Shown here: positions 15,119-23,801 of the stretch, piece after piece | Layout: every line of letters starts with the position of its first letter | Numbering within the stretch: position 1 is the stretch's first letter | Assembly: GCF_002245655.1 (NCBI RefSeq) | Contig: NZ_NOIH01000012.1 | Coordinates: 117,386-181,385, forward strand | Source: Thauera propionica | Lineage (GTDB): Bacteria; Pseudomonadota; Gammaproteobacteria; Burkholderiales; Rhodocyclaceae | Reading direction: 5' to 3' | Length of the DNA stretch: 64,000 bases | Notes under the pieces: model-generated | The model's input: the letters and a program-made list of their open reading frames with translations, nothing else | Told to the model about the DNA's origin: nothing | Database searches by the model: none | Translations under genes and position numbers: made by a program

Positions 15119-16216
15119 ATGAGCGTTGCGAGCCACGCCCCCGACCACATCCGCGCCATCACGCCCTACCAGCCGGGCAAGCCGATTTCCGAGCTTGCGC
15201 GCGAGATGGGCATTGCCGAAGCGAGCATCGTCAAGCTCGCCTCCAACGAGAACCCGCTGGGCATGAGTACCCGTGCGCGCGACGCCGCCCGGGGCGCGCT
15301 CGCTGATCTGGCACGCTATCCGGATGGTGGTGCGTTCGCGCTGAAGGCGGCCCTGTGTGCCCGTTTCGGTGTGAAGGCCGAACAGCTCGTCATCGGCAAC
15401 GGTTCGAACGACATCCTGGAAATCGCCTCTCAGGCCTTCCTGGGCGCGGGGCGTTCCGCCGTCTATGCGCAGCACGCCTTCGCGGTGTACCCGCTGGCGA
15501 CGCAGGCGCGCGGCGCACGCGGCATCGAGGTACCGGCAAAGCACTTCGGCCATGACCTCGACGCCATGGCGGCGGCGATCGCGCCCGATACGCGCATCGT
15601 CTTCATCGCCAACCCGAACAACCCGACGGGCACCTTCCTCCTCGGCCGCGAGATCGAAATCTTCCTCGCCAAGGTGCCGCAGGACGTGCTGGTCGTGCTG
15701 GACGAGGCCTACACCGAGTACCTGTCGGCCGAGCAGCGTTACGACGCCATCGCCTGGATCGCGCGCTTCCCCAACCTGCTGGTGTCGCGCACCTTCTCCA
15801 AGGCCTATGGCCTGGCGGGGCTGCGCGTCGGGTACGCGATTGCGCATCCCGAGGTCGCCGACCTGATGAACCGCGTGCGCCAGCCCTTCAACGTCTCCAG
15901 CGTCGCGCTGGCGGCGGCCGAGGCGGCCCTGGCCGACGACGAGTTCCTCGCGCAGTCGGCCGAACTCAACCGGCGCGGCATGGTTCAGCTCACCGACGCT
16001 TTCGCCGCGCTGGGGCTGGAGTGGATTCCGTCGGCGGGCAACTTCGTGACCTTCAAGGTCGGTGATGCGGCGGGTGTCAATCGCGCCCTGCTGCAGCAGG
16101 GCGTGATCGTGCGCCCGATCGCCGGCTACGGCATGCCGCACTGGCTGCGCGTGTCGATCGGCCTGCCCGAGGAGAACGAGCGCTTCATCGCCGCCCTCCG
16201 GCGCGCGCTGGCCTGA
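15119..16216 (+). CDS. hisC: Histidinol-phosphate / aromatic aminotransferase
   Basis: Class II-type aminotransferase of the HisC family, 365 residues. Visible blocks: KLASNENPLG near the N-terminus, FIANPNNPTGTF, VVLDEAYTEY, and the PLP-lysine segment SRTFSKAYGLAGLRVGY. Within a pheA-hisC-tyrA cluster this paralogue is the type that uses aromatic keto acids as well as, or instead of, imidazoleacetol phosphate; the sequence cannot settle that. An AGGAG site precedes the ATG at 15119. Confidence 0.9.
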   Translation: MSVASHAPDHIRAITPYQPGKPISELAREMGIAEASIVKLASNENPLGMSTRARDAARGALADLARYPDGGAFALKAALCARFGVKAEQLVIGNGSNDILEIASQAFLGAGRSAVYAQHAFAVYPLATQARGARGIEVPAKHFGHDLDAMAAAIAPDTRIVFIANPNNPTGTFLLGREIEIFLAKVPQDVLVVLDEAYTEYLSAEQRYDAIAWIARFPNLLVSRTFSKAYGLAGLRVGYAIAHPEVADLMNRVRQPFNVSSVALAAAEAALADDEFLAQSAELNRRGMVQLTDAFAALGLEWIPSAGNFVTFKVGDAAGVNRALLQQGVIVRPIAGYGMPHWLRVSIGLPEENERFIAALRRALA

Positions 16217-16231
16217 CGCGGGGGCGGCACG

Positions 16232-17119
16232 ATGCCCCTGATCGGCAAGCTCGTCATCTGCGGAGTCGGACTCATCGGCGGCTCCTTTGCTCTCGGTCTG
16301 AAGCGTGCGGATGCGGTCGGACAGATCGTCGGCATAGGCCGCCGGCGCGAGCCGCTCGAGCGCGCCCTCGCGCTCGGCGTGATCGACGAGATCGCGACGG
16401 ACTGGGCCGATGCCCTGCGGGACGCGGACCTTGTGCTGCTTGCGGCGCCGGTTGGCCAGATGGACGCGATCATGGCCGCGATGGCGCCGCACCTTCAGGA
16501 CGGTACGGTCGTCACCGACGCCGGCAGCACCAAGCGCGACGTGGTTGCCGCGATCCGGTACCACCTCGGCCATCGTCTGGCCCAGGTCGTGCCGGCCCAC
16601 CCGATTGCGGGTGCCGAGAAGAGCGGGGTCGAGGCGGCCTTCGCCGATCTCTACGTCAAGCGCAAGGTGGTCCTGACGCCGCTGCCAGAAAGCCGCGGCG
16701 AGGCGGTGGAGCTCGTTCGGGCGGCGTGGCAGGCCTGCGGTGCGACCGTGGTCGACATGAGTCCGCAGGAACACGACCAGGTCTTCGCCGCCGTCAGTCA
16801 TCTGCCTCACCTGCTGGCCTTCGGCCTCGTCGACGACCTGGCGCAGCGCGACAACGCCGAATTGCTGTTCTCGCATGCGGCCAGCGGATTTCGCGACTTC
16901 ACCCGCATTGCTGGCAGTCATCCGGAGATGTGGCGCGACATCTGTGTCGCCAACCGGGTGGCCTTGCTGGCCGAGCTCGATGCCTATCTGGACGAGATGG
17001 CGCGCCTGCGCGCCATGCTGGCGGCCGGCGACGGTCCGGCGTTGGAGGCGGTGTTCGAGCGCGCGCGTCGCGCGCGCAACGCCTGGGCGGAAGGGCTGCC
17101 GGTGCAGACTGCCGAATGA
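16232..17119 (+). CDS. tyrA: Prephenate / arogenate dehydrogenase
   Basis: NAD(P)-dependent dehydrogenase of tyrosine synthesis. The 295 residues begin with a Rossmann site, ICGVGLIGGSFALGLKRA, followed by VGQMDAI, TDAGSTKRDVV, HPIAGAEKSG and SHLPHLLAFGLV, all typical of the TyrA catalytic fold. There is no fused chorismate mutase and no ACT domain. The ATG at 16232 lies 15 bp after hisC, with a GC-rich purine stretch upstream. Cofactor and substrate choice (prephenate versus arogenate) cannot be read from sequence by eye. Confidence 0.93.
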   Translation: MPLIGKLVICGVGLIGGSFALGLKRADAVGQIVGIGRRREPLERALALGVIDEIATDWADALRDADLVLLAAPVGQMDAIMAAMAPHLQDGTVVTDAGSTKRDVVAAIRYHLGHRLAQVVPAHPIAGAEKSGVEAAFADLYVKRKVVLTPLPESRGEAVELVRAAWQACGATVVDMSPQEHDQVFAAVSHLPHLLAFGLVDDLAQRDNAELLFSHAASGFRDFTRIAGSHPEMWRDICVANRVALLAELDAYLDEMARLRAMLAAGDGPALEAVFERARRARNAWAEGLPVQTAE

Positions 17120-17194
17120 TGGATTGAGCGGGCCGGCAGCGGCTCGTCACTTTGATTCGTCCCGCCCCTGCGGGACCCGCTTCTAGAGGCGAAG

Positions 17195-19147
17195 ATGGAA
17201 TTTCTCGACCTGCCCCCGATGCTGGGCGCTGCCGGCAGCGTGCGTCTGCCCGGTTCCAAGAGCATCTCCAACCGCGTCCTGCTGCTTGCCGCGCTGGCCG
17301 AAGGCGAGACCGAGATCCGCGACCTGCTGTCGTCGGACGACGTCGAGCGCATGCTCGAGGCCCTGCAGGCGCTTGGTGTGCGCTGGATGCGCCGGGGTGA
17401 CTCGCTCGACTACGTGGTGCAGGGTGCGGGCGGCCCCTTCCCGGTGAAACAGGCGGACCTCTTCCTCGGCAACGCTGGCACGGCCTTCCGGCCGCTCACC
17501 GCGGCGCTCGCGCTCTCCGGCGGGGAGTACCGCCTGTCCGGCGTGCCACGCATGCACGAGCGCCCGATCGGCGATCTGGTCGAGGCGCTGCGTCAGCTGG
17601 GCGCCGACATCACCTGCACAGCCAATGAAGGCTATCCGCCGCTGCTGCTCAAGCCGGCGACGATTCGCCCGGGCGGCGTGGTCCGCGTGCGGGGCGACGT
17701 GTCGAGCCAGTTCCTCACTGCGCTGCTGATGGCGCTGCCGCTGACCGGGGTGGAGACCACGGTCGAGGTCGTCGGCGAGCTGATCTCCAAGCCCTATATC
17801 GCGATCACGCTCGAGATGATGGCGCGCTTCGGGGTCAAGGTCGAGCAGCAGGGCTGGGAACGCTTCGTCGTTCCGGGCGGGGCGCGTTACCGCAGCCCGG
17901 GTGCCGTGTTCGTCGAGGGCGATGCCTCTTCCGCGTCGTACTTCCTGGCGGCCGGTGCGATCGGCGGCGGGCCGGTGCGGGTGGAGGGCGTCGGCCGGAC
18001 CAGCATCCAGGGCGACGTGCGCTTCGCCGAGGCGCTGGAGCAGCTCGGCGCGCGCATCACGATGGGTGACAACTGGATCGAGGCGGCCGCACCGGCCTGC
18101 GGGCGGCTCAGTGCCTTCGACCTCGATCTCAACCACATCCCGGACGCGGCGATGACGCTGGCGGTTGCCGCGCTGTTCGCCGATGGCCCCTGCCGCCTGC
18201 GCAACATCGCGAGCTGGCGGGTCAAGGAAACCGACCGCATTGCGGCGATGGCGATCGAGCTGCGCAAGGTCGGCGCCGAGGTGGAGGAGGGGGCCGACTA
18301 CTTGTGCGTGACCCCGCCCGCAAGCCTGCTGCCGGCGGCAATCGATACCTACGACGACCACCGCATGGCGATGTGCTTCTCGCTGGTGAGTCTGGGTGGC
18401 TGCCGGGTCCGAATCAATGACCCCAAGTGCGTGAACAAGACCTTCCCCGGCTATTTCGACGACTTTGCCAAGGTCGCACAGCCAGTGCCGGTCATCGCCA
18501 TTGACGGCCCTTCGGCCTCGGGCAAGGGCACGGTGGCCGAGCGTGTCGCCGCCGCGCTGGGCTGGCAGGTGCTGGACAGCGGCTCGCTGTACCGGATCGT
18601 CGCGCTGGCGGCGATGCGGGCCGGCGTGGCGCTCGATGACGAAGCCGGTGTGGCGGCGATCGCTGCAACGCTGCCGGCGCGATTCGAGGCCGGGCGCGTG
18701 CTGCTGGGCGATGATGATGTCACGACCGACATCCGCAGCGAGGCTTGCTCAGCTGGCGCTTCCCGGGTTGCGGCGCTGCCCGCGGTGCGCGAGGCGCTGC
18801 TGGGGCGCCAGCGCGACTACCGGATGGGCCCCGGCCTGGTGGCGGACGGGCGCGACATGGGCTCGGTGGTGTTCCCCGATGCCGCGATCAAGATCTTCCT
18901 CACCGCGTCGGCCGAGGCTCGCGCCGAACGCCGCTATAAGCAGTTGATGGAAAAGGGTTTGCCTGCTAACATGCAAAGTCTTCTGGACGACCTGCGGGAA
19001 CGTGACGCGCGCGACGCGGCACGGCCGGTGGCGCCGCTCATGAAGTTGCCGGATGCGGCACTGCTCGATACGACCGAACTGGACGTCGAGGGTGCCGTGG
19101 CTTTCGTGCTCGATCTCGTGCGGGGTCGGGGACTGGTCGCCGGTTGA
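17195..19147 (+). CDS. aroA: Fused EPSP synthase / cytidylate kinase
   Basis: One 650-residue frame holds two enzymes. Residues 1 to about 427 are 3-phosphoshikimate 1-carboxyvinyltransferase ([42 protein letters not shown]). From about residue 430 a complete cytidylate kinase follows, starting [20 protein letters not shown] (P-loop), with DSGSLYR and [11 protein letters not shown]. No stop or frameshift separates them. The fusion is known in some betaproteobacteria. It joins the sixth shikimate step to CMP/dCMP phosphorylation in one polypeptide; whether the enzymes interact is unknown. rpsA follows. A combined symbol aroA-cmk would be fair. Confidence 0.95.
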   Translation: MEFLDLPPMLGAAGSVRLPGSKSISNRVLLLAALAEGETEIRDLLSSDDVERMLEALQALGVRWMRRGDSLDYVVQGAGGPFPVKQADLFLGNAGTAFRPLTAALALSGGEYRLSGVPRMHERPIGDLVEALRQLGADITCTANEGYPPLLLKPATIRPGGVVRVRGDVSSQFLTALLMALPLTGVETTVEVVGELISKPYIAITLEMMARFGVKVEQQGWERFVVPGGARYRSPGAVFVEGDASSASYFLAAGAIGGGPVRVEGVGRTSIQGDVRFAEALEQLGARITMGDNWIEAAAPACGRLSAFDLDLNHIPDAAMTLAVAALFADGPCRLRNIASWRVKETDRIAAMAIELRKVGAEVEEGADYLCVTPPASLLPAAIDTYDDHRMAMCFSLVSLGGCRVRINDPKCVNKTFPGYFDDFAKVAQPVPVIAIDGPSASGKGTVAERVAAALGWQVLDSGSLYRIVALAAMRAGVALDDEAGVAAIAATLPARFEAGRVLLGDDDVTTDIRSEACSAGASRVAALPAVREALLGRQRDYRMGPGLVADGRDMGSVVFPDAAIKIFLTASAEARAERRYKQLMEKGLPANMQSLLDDLRERDARDAARPVAPLMKLPDAALLDTTELDVEGAVAFVLDLVRGRGLVAG

Positions 19148-19235
19148 AGTGCCGCGCGCAGGGGTGCGAGCCCAGGCGCGTTTTTTCTTAATTCAACTTT
19201 TTTGCCGTCGCACGGCGGTCCCGGATTTACTCCCT

Positions 19236-20939
19236 ATGTCCAACGCCACCCCCTCCTTCGAAGAAAGCTTTGCCGCCCTCTTCGAGGAAAGCCTTGCCCT
19301 GCAGGAAATGCGCACCGGTGAAGTCATCACCGCCGAAGTCGTGCGCATCGATCAGAACTTCGTCGTCGTCAACGCCGGCCTGAAGTCCGAAAGCTATGTT
19401 CCCGTTGAGGAGTTCCGCAACGACCGCGGTGAACTCGAAGTCAACGTCGGCGACTTCGTGCACGTCGCGATCGACGCCCTCGAAGACGGCTTCGGCGAAA
19501 CCCGCCTGTCGCGTGACAAGGCCAAGCGCATCTCGGCCTGGAACGACCTCGAGAAGGCCCTCAACGAAGGTTCGCTGGTCAAGGGCGTCATCACTGGCCG
19601 CGTCAAGGGTGGTCTGACCGTCATGACCAACAGCATCCGCGCCTTCCTGCCGGGTTCGCTGGTCGACATGCGTCCGGTCAAGGACACCACGCCGTACGAA
19701 GGCAAGGAATACGAATTCAAGGTCATCAAGCTCGACCGCAAGCGCAACAACGTCGTGGTGTCGCGCCGCGCCGTGCTGGAAGAGTCGATGGGCGAAGAGC
19801 GCGAGAAGCTGCTCGCCAACCTCAAGGAAGGCACCGTCATCAAGGGTATCGTCAAGAACATCACCGACTACGGTGCGTTCGTCGACCTGGGCGGCATTGA
19901 TGGCCTGCTGCACATCACCGACCTGGCCTGGCGCCGTGTCCGTCACCCGAGCGAAGTGCTCAACGTCGGTGACGAGATCGAAGCCAAGGTCCTCAAGTTC
20001 GACCAGGAAAAGAACCGCGTCTCGCTGGGTCTCAAGCAGCTGGGCGAAGATCCGTGGGTCGGCATCTCGCGTCGTTACCCGCAGGGTACCCGCCTGTTCG
20101 GCAAGGTGACCAACATCACCGACTACGGCGCGTTCGTCGAAGTCGAGCAGGGTATCGAAGGTCTGGTCCACGTGTCCGAAATGGACTGGACCAACAAGAA
20201 CATCCATCCGACCAAGGTTGTCCAGCTGGGCGACGAAGTCGAAGTGATGATCCTCGAGATCGACGAAGACCGTCGTCGCATCTCGCTGGGCATGAAGCAG
20301 TGCATGTCCAACCCGTGGGACGATTTCGCCATCAACCACAAGAAGGGCGACAAGGTCCGCGGCCAGATCAAGTCGATCACCGACTTCGGCGTGTTCATCG
20401 GCCTGGAAGGCGGCATCGACGGCCTGGTGCACCTGTCCGACCTGTCGTGGAGCGAGCAGGGCGACGACGCCGTGCGCCGCTTCAAGAAGGGCGACGAAGT
20501 CGAAGCCGTCGTGCTGGCGATCGACGTCGAGCGCGAGCGCATCTCGCTGGGTATCAAGCAGCTCGAAGGCGATCCCTATACCAACTTCATCGCCACTCAC
20601 GAGAAGAATACCCTCGTGCGCGGCACGGTGAAGTCGGTCGACGCCCGTGGCGCCGTGATTTCGCTGGGTGACGACGTCGAAGCTTACTTGCGCGCTTCCG
20701 AAGCCGCTGCCCATCGCGTCGATGACCTGACCACGATGCTGAAGGAAGGTGACGAAGTCGAAGCGATGGTCATCAACGTCGATCGCAAGACCCGTTCGAT
20801 CAACCTGTCGATCCGTGCCAAGGATCAGGCCGAGCAGACCGAAGCCATGAGCAAGCTCGCTTCCGATAGCTCCGCTGCCTCGGGCACGACCAACCTCGGC
20901 GCGTTGCTGAAGGCCAAGCTGAACGAGCAGAAGCAGTAA
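19236..20939 (+). CDS. rpsA: 30S ribosomal protein S1
   Basis: Ribosomal protein S1, 567 residues, which helps mRNAs bind the 30S subunit. Six S1 RNA-binding repeats are visible; the central copies share the [20 protein letters not shown] pattern. The start is the ATG at 19236 ([11 protein letters not shown]); the frame extends upstream into the cmk end and is not used. The leader has pyrimidine- and T-rich stretches, common for rpsA, rather than a strong Shine-Dalgarno. Placed after cmk and before ihfB, as in many proteobacteria. Confidence 0.98.
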   Translation: MSNATPSFEESFAALFEESLALQEMRTGEVITAEVVRIDQNFVVVNAGLKSESYVPVEEFRNDRGELEVNVGDFVHVAIDALEDGFGETRLSRDKAKRISAWNDLEKALNEGSLVKGVITGRVKGGLTVMTNSIRAFLPGSLVDMRPVKDTTPYEGKEYEFKVIKLDRKRNNVVVSRRAVLEESMGEEREKLLANLKEGTVIKGIVKNITDYGAFVDLGGIDGLLHITDLAWRRVRHPSEVLNVGDEIEAKVLKFDQEKNRVSLGLKQLGEDPWVGISRRYPQGTRLFGKVTNITDYGAFVEVEQGIEGLVHVSEMDWTNKNIHPTKVVQLGDEVEVMILEIDEDRRRISLGMKQCMSNPWDDFAINHKKGDKVRGQIKSITDFGVFIGLEGGIDGLVHLSDLSWSEQGDDAVRRFKKGDEVEAVVLAIDVERERISLGIKQLEGDPYTNFIATHEKNTLVRGTVKSVDARGAVISLGDDVEAYLRASEAAAHRVDDLTTMLKEGDEVEAMVINVDRKTRSINLSIRAKDQAEQTEAMSKLASDSSAASGTTNLGALLKAKLNEQKQ

Positions 20940-20950
20940 TCTGGCCGATC

Positions 20951-21235
20951 ATGACCAAATCGGAGCTGATTGCGCAGCTCGCGGAGCGTTTCCCGCAGCT
21001 GGTCGCAAAGGACGCCGATTACGCGGTCAAGATGATTCTCGATGCGATGACCGACGCCCTGTCGCGTGGGGATCGCATCGAGATCCGCGGGTTTGGCAGT
21101 TTTGCGCTGAACTACCGTCCGCCTCGTGTCGGACGCAACCCGAAATCGGGCGAGAAGGTGCACGTACCGGAGAAGTACGTGCCCCATTTCAAGGCCGGCA
21201 AGGAGTTGCGCGAGCGGGTTGATCTCGGCGATTGA
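20951..21235 (+). CDS. ihfB: Integration host factor subunit beta
   Basis: DNA-bending protein, 94 residues, forming a heterodimer with IhfA (also in this window at 34706). HU/IHF-family features: [36 protein letters not shown] with the DNA-intercalating proline arm, and [11 protein letters not shown]. It lies 11 bp after rpsA, the usual arrangement, and ends at an intrinsic terminator. Confidence 0.96.
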   Translation: MTKSELIAQLAERFPQLVAKDADYAVKMILDAMTDALSRGDRIEIRGFGSFALNYRPPRVGRNPKSGEKVHVPEKYVPHFKAGKELRERVDLGD

Positions 21236-21304
21236 CCGCGGAGGCGGACTTCAGCAATTGACCGCGCGGCGATCGGTTGCATGTTAGTACTGGCAGTTAT
21301 GAAG

Positions 21305-21330
21305 GGCGGCTCCGGCCGCCTTTCTTTTTT
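21305..21330 (+). terminator. Intrinsic terminator after ihfB
   Basis: GGCGGC, a TCCG loop, GCCGCC, then TTTCTTTTTT. A clean Rho-independent terminator ending the long gyrA-to-ihfB run. It also shows that the following small gene must start downstream of it. Confidence 0.85.
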
Positions 21331-21357
21331 GGCGCGCGCTCGGCGATAATGCCGGCC

Positions 21358-21669
21358 ATGCACGCAATCATGTGGTTCATCCGTCTCCTGCTGTTCATCC
21401 TGCTGTTCGGGTTCGCGATCAAGAACGATCATCTGGCGACCCTGAACTTCTACTTTGGCGGGCAATGGCAGCTTCCGCTGGTATTCGTGATCCTCGTCAG
21501 CTTCGCTGCCGGGGCCTTGCTCGGCGTCACCGCCACCTTCGCTTCGCTGCTGCGCCAGCGCAGGGAGATCTCGCATCTGCGTCGGCAACTCGAGCGCGCC
21601 GAGCGCGAGAAGGCGAATGCCGCGCCTGTCGAGCCTGCGCCCGAGCTGCAGGCCCCTGGTCTGCCCTGA
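21358..21669 (+). CDS. lapA: Lipopolysaccharide assembly protein A domain protein (LapA)
   Basis: Small inner-membrane protein, about 103 residues, with two hydrophobic helices (WFIRLLLFILLFGFAI and LPLVFVILVSFAAGALLGV) and a C-terminal basic coiled coil (SLLRQRREISHLRRQLERAE). This matches LapA/YciS, partner of LapB in controlling LPS output. The frame is open further upstream, but the terminator at 21305-21330 excludes those starts; ATGs at 21349 and 21358 both remain possible. lapB follows 14 bp later. Confidence 0.88.
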   Translation: MHAIMWFIRLLLFILLFGFAIKNDHLATLNFYFGGQWQLPLVFVILVSFAAGALLGVTATFASLLRQRREISHLRRQLERAEREKANAAPVEPAPELQAPGLP

Positions 21670-21683
21670 GCGTCTGACAGCAG

Positions 21684-22859
21684 ATGGAAATCGAACTCTG
21701 GTGGCTGCTTGCCCTTCCGCTGTTCTTTGCGCTGGGCTGGTTGGCCGCGCGTATCGACATTCGCCAGGTGGTGCAGGAGTCGCGCTCCCTGCCGCGCTCC
21801 TACCTCAGCGGCCTCAACTTCCTCCTCAATGAGCAGCCTGACAAGGCGATCGACTCTTTCGTCGAGGCGGTCCGCATCGATCCGCAGACGATCGAACTGC
21901 ATTTTGCCCTCGGCAGCCTGTTCCGCCGTCGCGGCGAGACGGACCGCGCGATCCGCATCCACCAGTTGCTGGTCGATCGTGAGGATGTGACCGAGGAGCA
22001 GCGCCTGCAGGCGCTCGGCGAACTCGGCCAGGACTTCCTCAAGGCCGGTCTGCTGGACCGTGCCGAATCGGTTTTCGTGCGCCTGCGTGGCACGCGGGCC
22101 GATAACGTGGCGTTGCGTTACCTGCTCGAGATCTATCAGCAGGAAAAGGACTGGGCGAAGGCGATTGAGGTGGCTGCCGCGCTGCCCGATCACGAAAGCG
22201 TGATGTGGCGGACGGAGGTTGCCAACTTCCATTGCGAGCTTGCTGCCGGCGCACTTGCCAATTCGCGTCTCGACGAGGCCGACACGCATGTCGCCGATGC
22301 GCTGAAAGTGAACCCGCGATGTGTGCGCGCGAGCCTGTTGCGAGGCGACATCTGCGTGGCGCGCGGGCGGGACGAAGACGCGCTGGCGGCGTGGAAGCGC
22401 ATCGAGAATCAGGACCCGGTGTACCTCGCACTCGCAGCCGAGCGGATCATGGATGCCTATGGTCGTATCGGGCGGCTCGAGGAGGGGCACCAGCTCTTGC
22501 GCGCCTGGCTGGACGGCCATGCCTCGCTGGATCTGCTCGACGAACTCTTCCACTGGGAGATGGACAAGCAGGGCCCCAAGGCCGCCTACGATCTGGTGCG
22601 CGAGGAGTTGCGCCGGAACCCGACTCTGCTCGGGCTGGACAAACTCCTCGAGGCCGCGCTGCTGACCGTGCCGACCGAACAGCGCGGCGACGTGGAGCTG
22701 GTCAAGCAGCTGATCCACGGCCATACGCGCAAGGTGGCGCGTTATCGCTGCGACGCTTGCGGCTTCAAGGCACGCCAGTTCCATTGGCGCTGCCCGGCTT
22801 GCGGTGGGTGGGAGACCTATCCGCCGCGACGCACCGAAGAGTTCGACCTCACCCCCTGA
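21684..22859 (+). CDS. lapB: Lipopolysaccharide assembly protein B (LapB), TPR/rubredoxin-like
   Basis: Inner-membrane-anchored TPR protein that, in Escherichia coli, directs FtsH to LpxC and so sets LPS levels. The protein has 391 residues (E. coli form 389). An N-terminal membrane helix (WWLLALPLFFALGWLAARID) is followed by about nine TPR units. A C-terminal rubredoxin-like zinc knuckle has two CxxC pairs, YRCDACGFK and RCPACGGW. It is paired with lapA and fits beside the lipid A gene content of this window, although lpxH is in a different locus. Confidence 0.95.
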   Translation: MEIELWWLLALPLFFALGWLAARIDIRQVVQESRSLPRSYLSGLNFLLNEQPDKAIDSFVEAVRIDPQTIELHFALGSLFRRRGETDRAIRIHQLLVDREDVTEEQRLQALGELGQDFLKAGLLDRAESVFVRLRGTRADNVALRYLLEIYQQEKDWAKAIEVAAALPDHESVMWRTEVANFHCELAAGALANSRLDEADTHVADALKVNPRCVRASLLRGDICVARGRDEDALAAWKRIENQDPVYLALAAERIMDAYGRIGRLEEGHQLLRAWLDGHASLDLLDELFHWEMDKQGPKAAYDLVREELRRNPTLLGLDKLLEAALLTVPTEQRGDVELVKQLIHGHTRKVARYRCDACGFKARQFHWRCPACGGWETYPPRRTEEFDLTP

Positions 22860-22910
22860 TGCGACTGCGCCCGAGCGCGGTCGAATCCCCCGTTTCCTAG
22901 AGTGAGACCC

Positions 22911-23801
22911 ATGGAATTCAAGACGCTGGAAGACTACGTCGGACACACGCCGCTGGTACGCCTCAAGCGCATCAACGCCGGGCGCAACAACGTCATCCTC
23001 GCCAAGCTCGAGGGCAACAATCCGGCGGGCTCGGTCAAGGATCGTCCTGCGCTGTCGATGGTGATGCGGGCCGAGGCGCGTGGCGACATCAAGCCTGGCG
23101 ACACGCTGATCGAGGCGACGAGCGGCAATACCGGCATCGCGCTCGCCATGGCGGCGGCAATGCGTGGATACCGCATGATCCTGGTGATGCCCGAGAACCA
23201 GAGCGTCGAGCGGCGGCAGACAATGCGTGCGTTCGGTGCCGAGCTCGTGCTGACACCGACGTCCGGCGGCATGGAGATGGCGCGTGACATCGCCGAGAAG
23301 ATGCGCGACGAGGGCAGGGGCATCATCCTCGACCAGTTCGCGAACCCGGACAATCCGTTGGCGCACTACGAGGGTACCGGCCCCGAGATCTGGGAGCAGA
23401 CCGGCGGGCGGGTGACGCACTTCGTCAGCTCGATGGGCACGACCGGCACCATCATGGGCACATCACGCTTCCTCAAGGAAAAGAGTCCCACGATCCAGAT
23501 CGTCGGCTGCGAGCCAGCCGAAGGCTCGCAGATTCCCGGTATCCGGAAGTGGCCCGAGGCCTACCTGCCGAAGATCTTCGAGCGTCCGCGTGTCGATCGA
23601 GTCGAGCGCGTCAGCCAGGCGGAGGCTGAGGAAATGACCCGGCGCCTGGCGCGGGAAGAGGGCATCTTTGCCGGCATTTCGTCGGGCGGATCGATGCATA
23701 TTGCGCTGCGCCTCGCCGCGGAGCTCGAGAACGCGGTGATCGTGTCGATCGTGTGCGATCGCGGCGATCGTTATCTGTCGACGGGTGTGTTCCCGGCTTG
23801 A
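22911..23801 (+). CDS. cysM: Cysteine synthase B
   Basis: PLP enzyme that makes cysteine from O-acetylserine and sulfide or thiosulfate. Residues 1-296 from the ATG at 22911. The PLP lysine is in NPAGSVKDRPALSM, and the sites TSGNTGIALAM and SSMGTTGTIMG are typical. The CysM-like spacing and length (about 296) favour CysM over CysK. A GTG three codons earlier is less likely. Its 3' end overlaps the proposed start of the next gene by 17 bp. Confidence 0.93.
   Translation: MEFKTLEDYVGHTPLVRLKRINAGRNNVILAKLEGNNPAGSVKDRPALSMVMRAEARGDIKPGDTLIEATSGNTGIALAMAAAMRGYRMILVMPENQSVERRQTMRAFGAELVLTPTSGGMEMARDIAEKMRDEGRGIILDQFANPDNPLAHYEGTGPEIWEQTGGRVTHFVSSMGTTGTIMGTSRFLKEKSPTIQIVGCEPAEGSQIPGIRKWPEAYLPKIFERPRVDRVERVSQAEAEEMTRRLAREEGIFAGISSGGSMHIALRLAAELENAVIVSIVCDRGDRYLSTGVFPA

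Noticed and set aside
13877..16921. Antisense frame of 1014 codons across pheA, hisC and tyrA
   Set aside because: Crosses three well-supported genes on the other strand; composition typical of a shadow frame.
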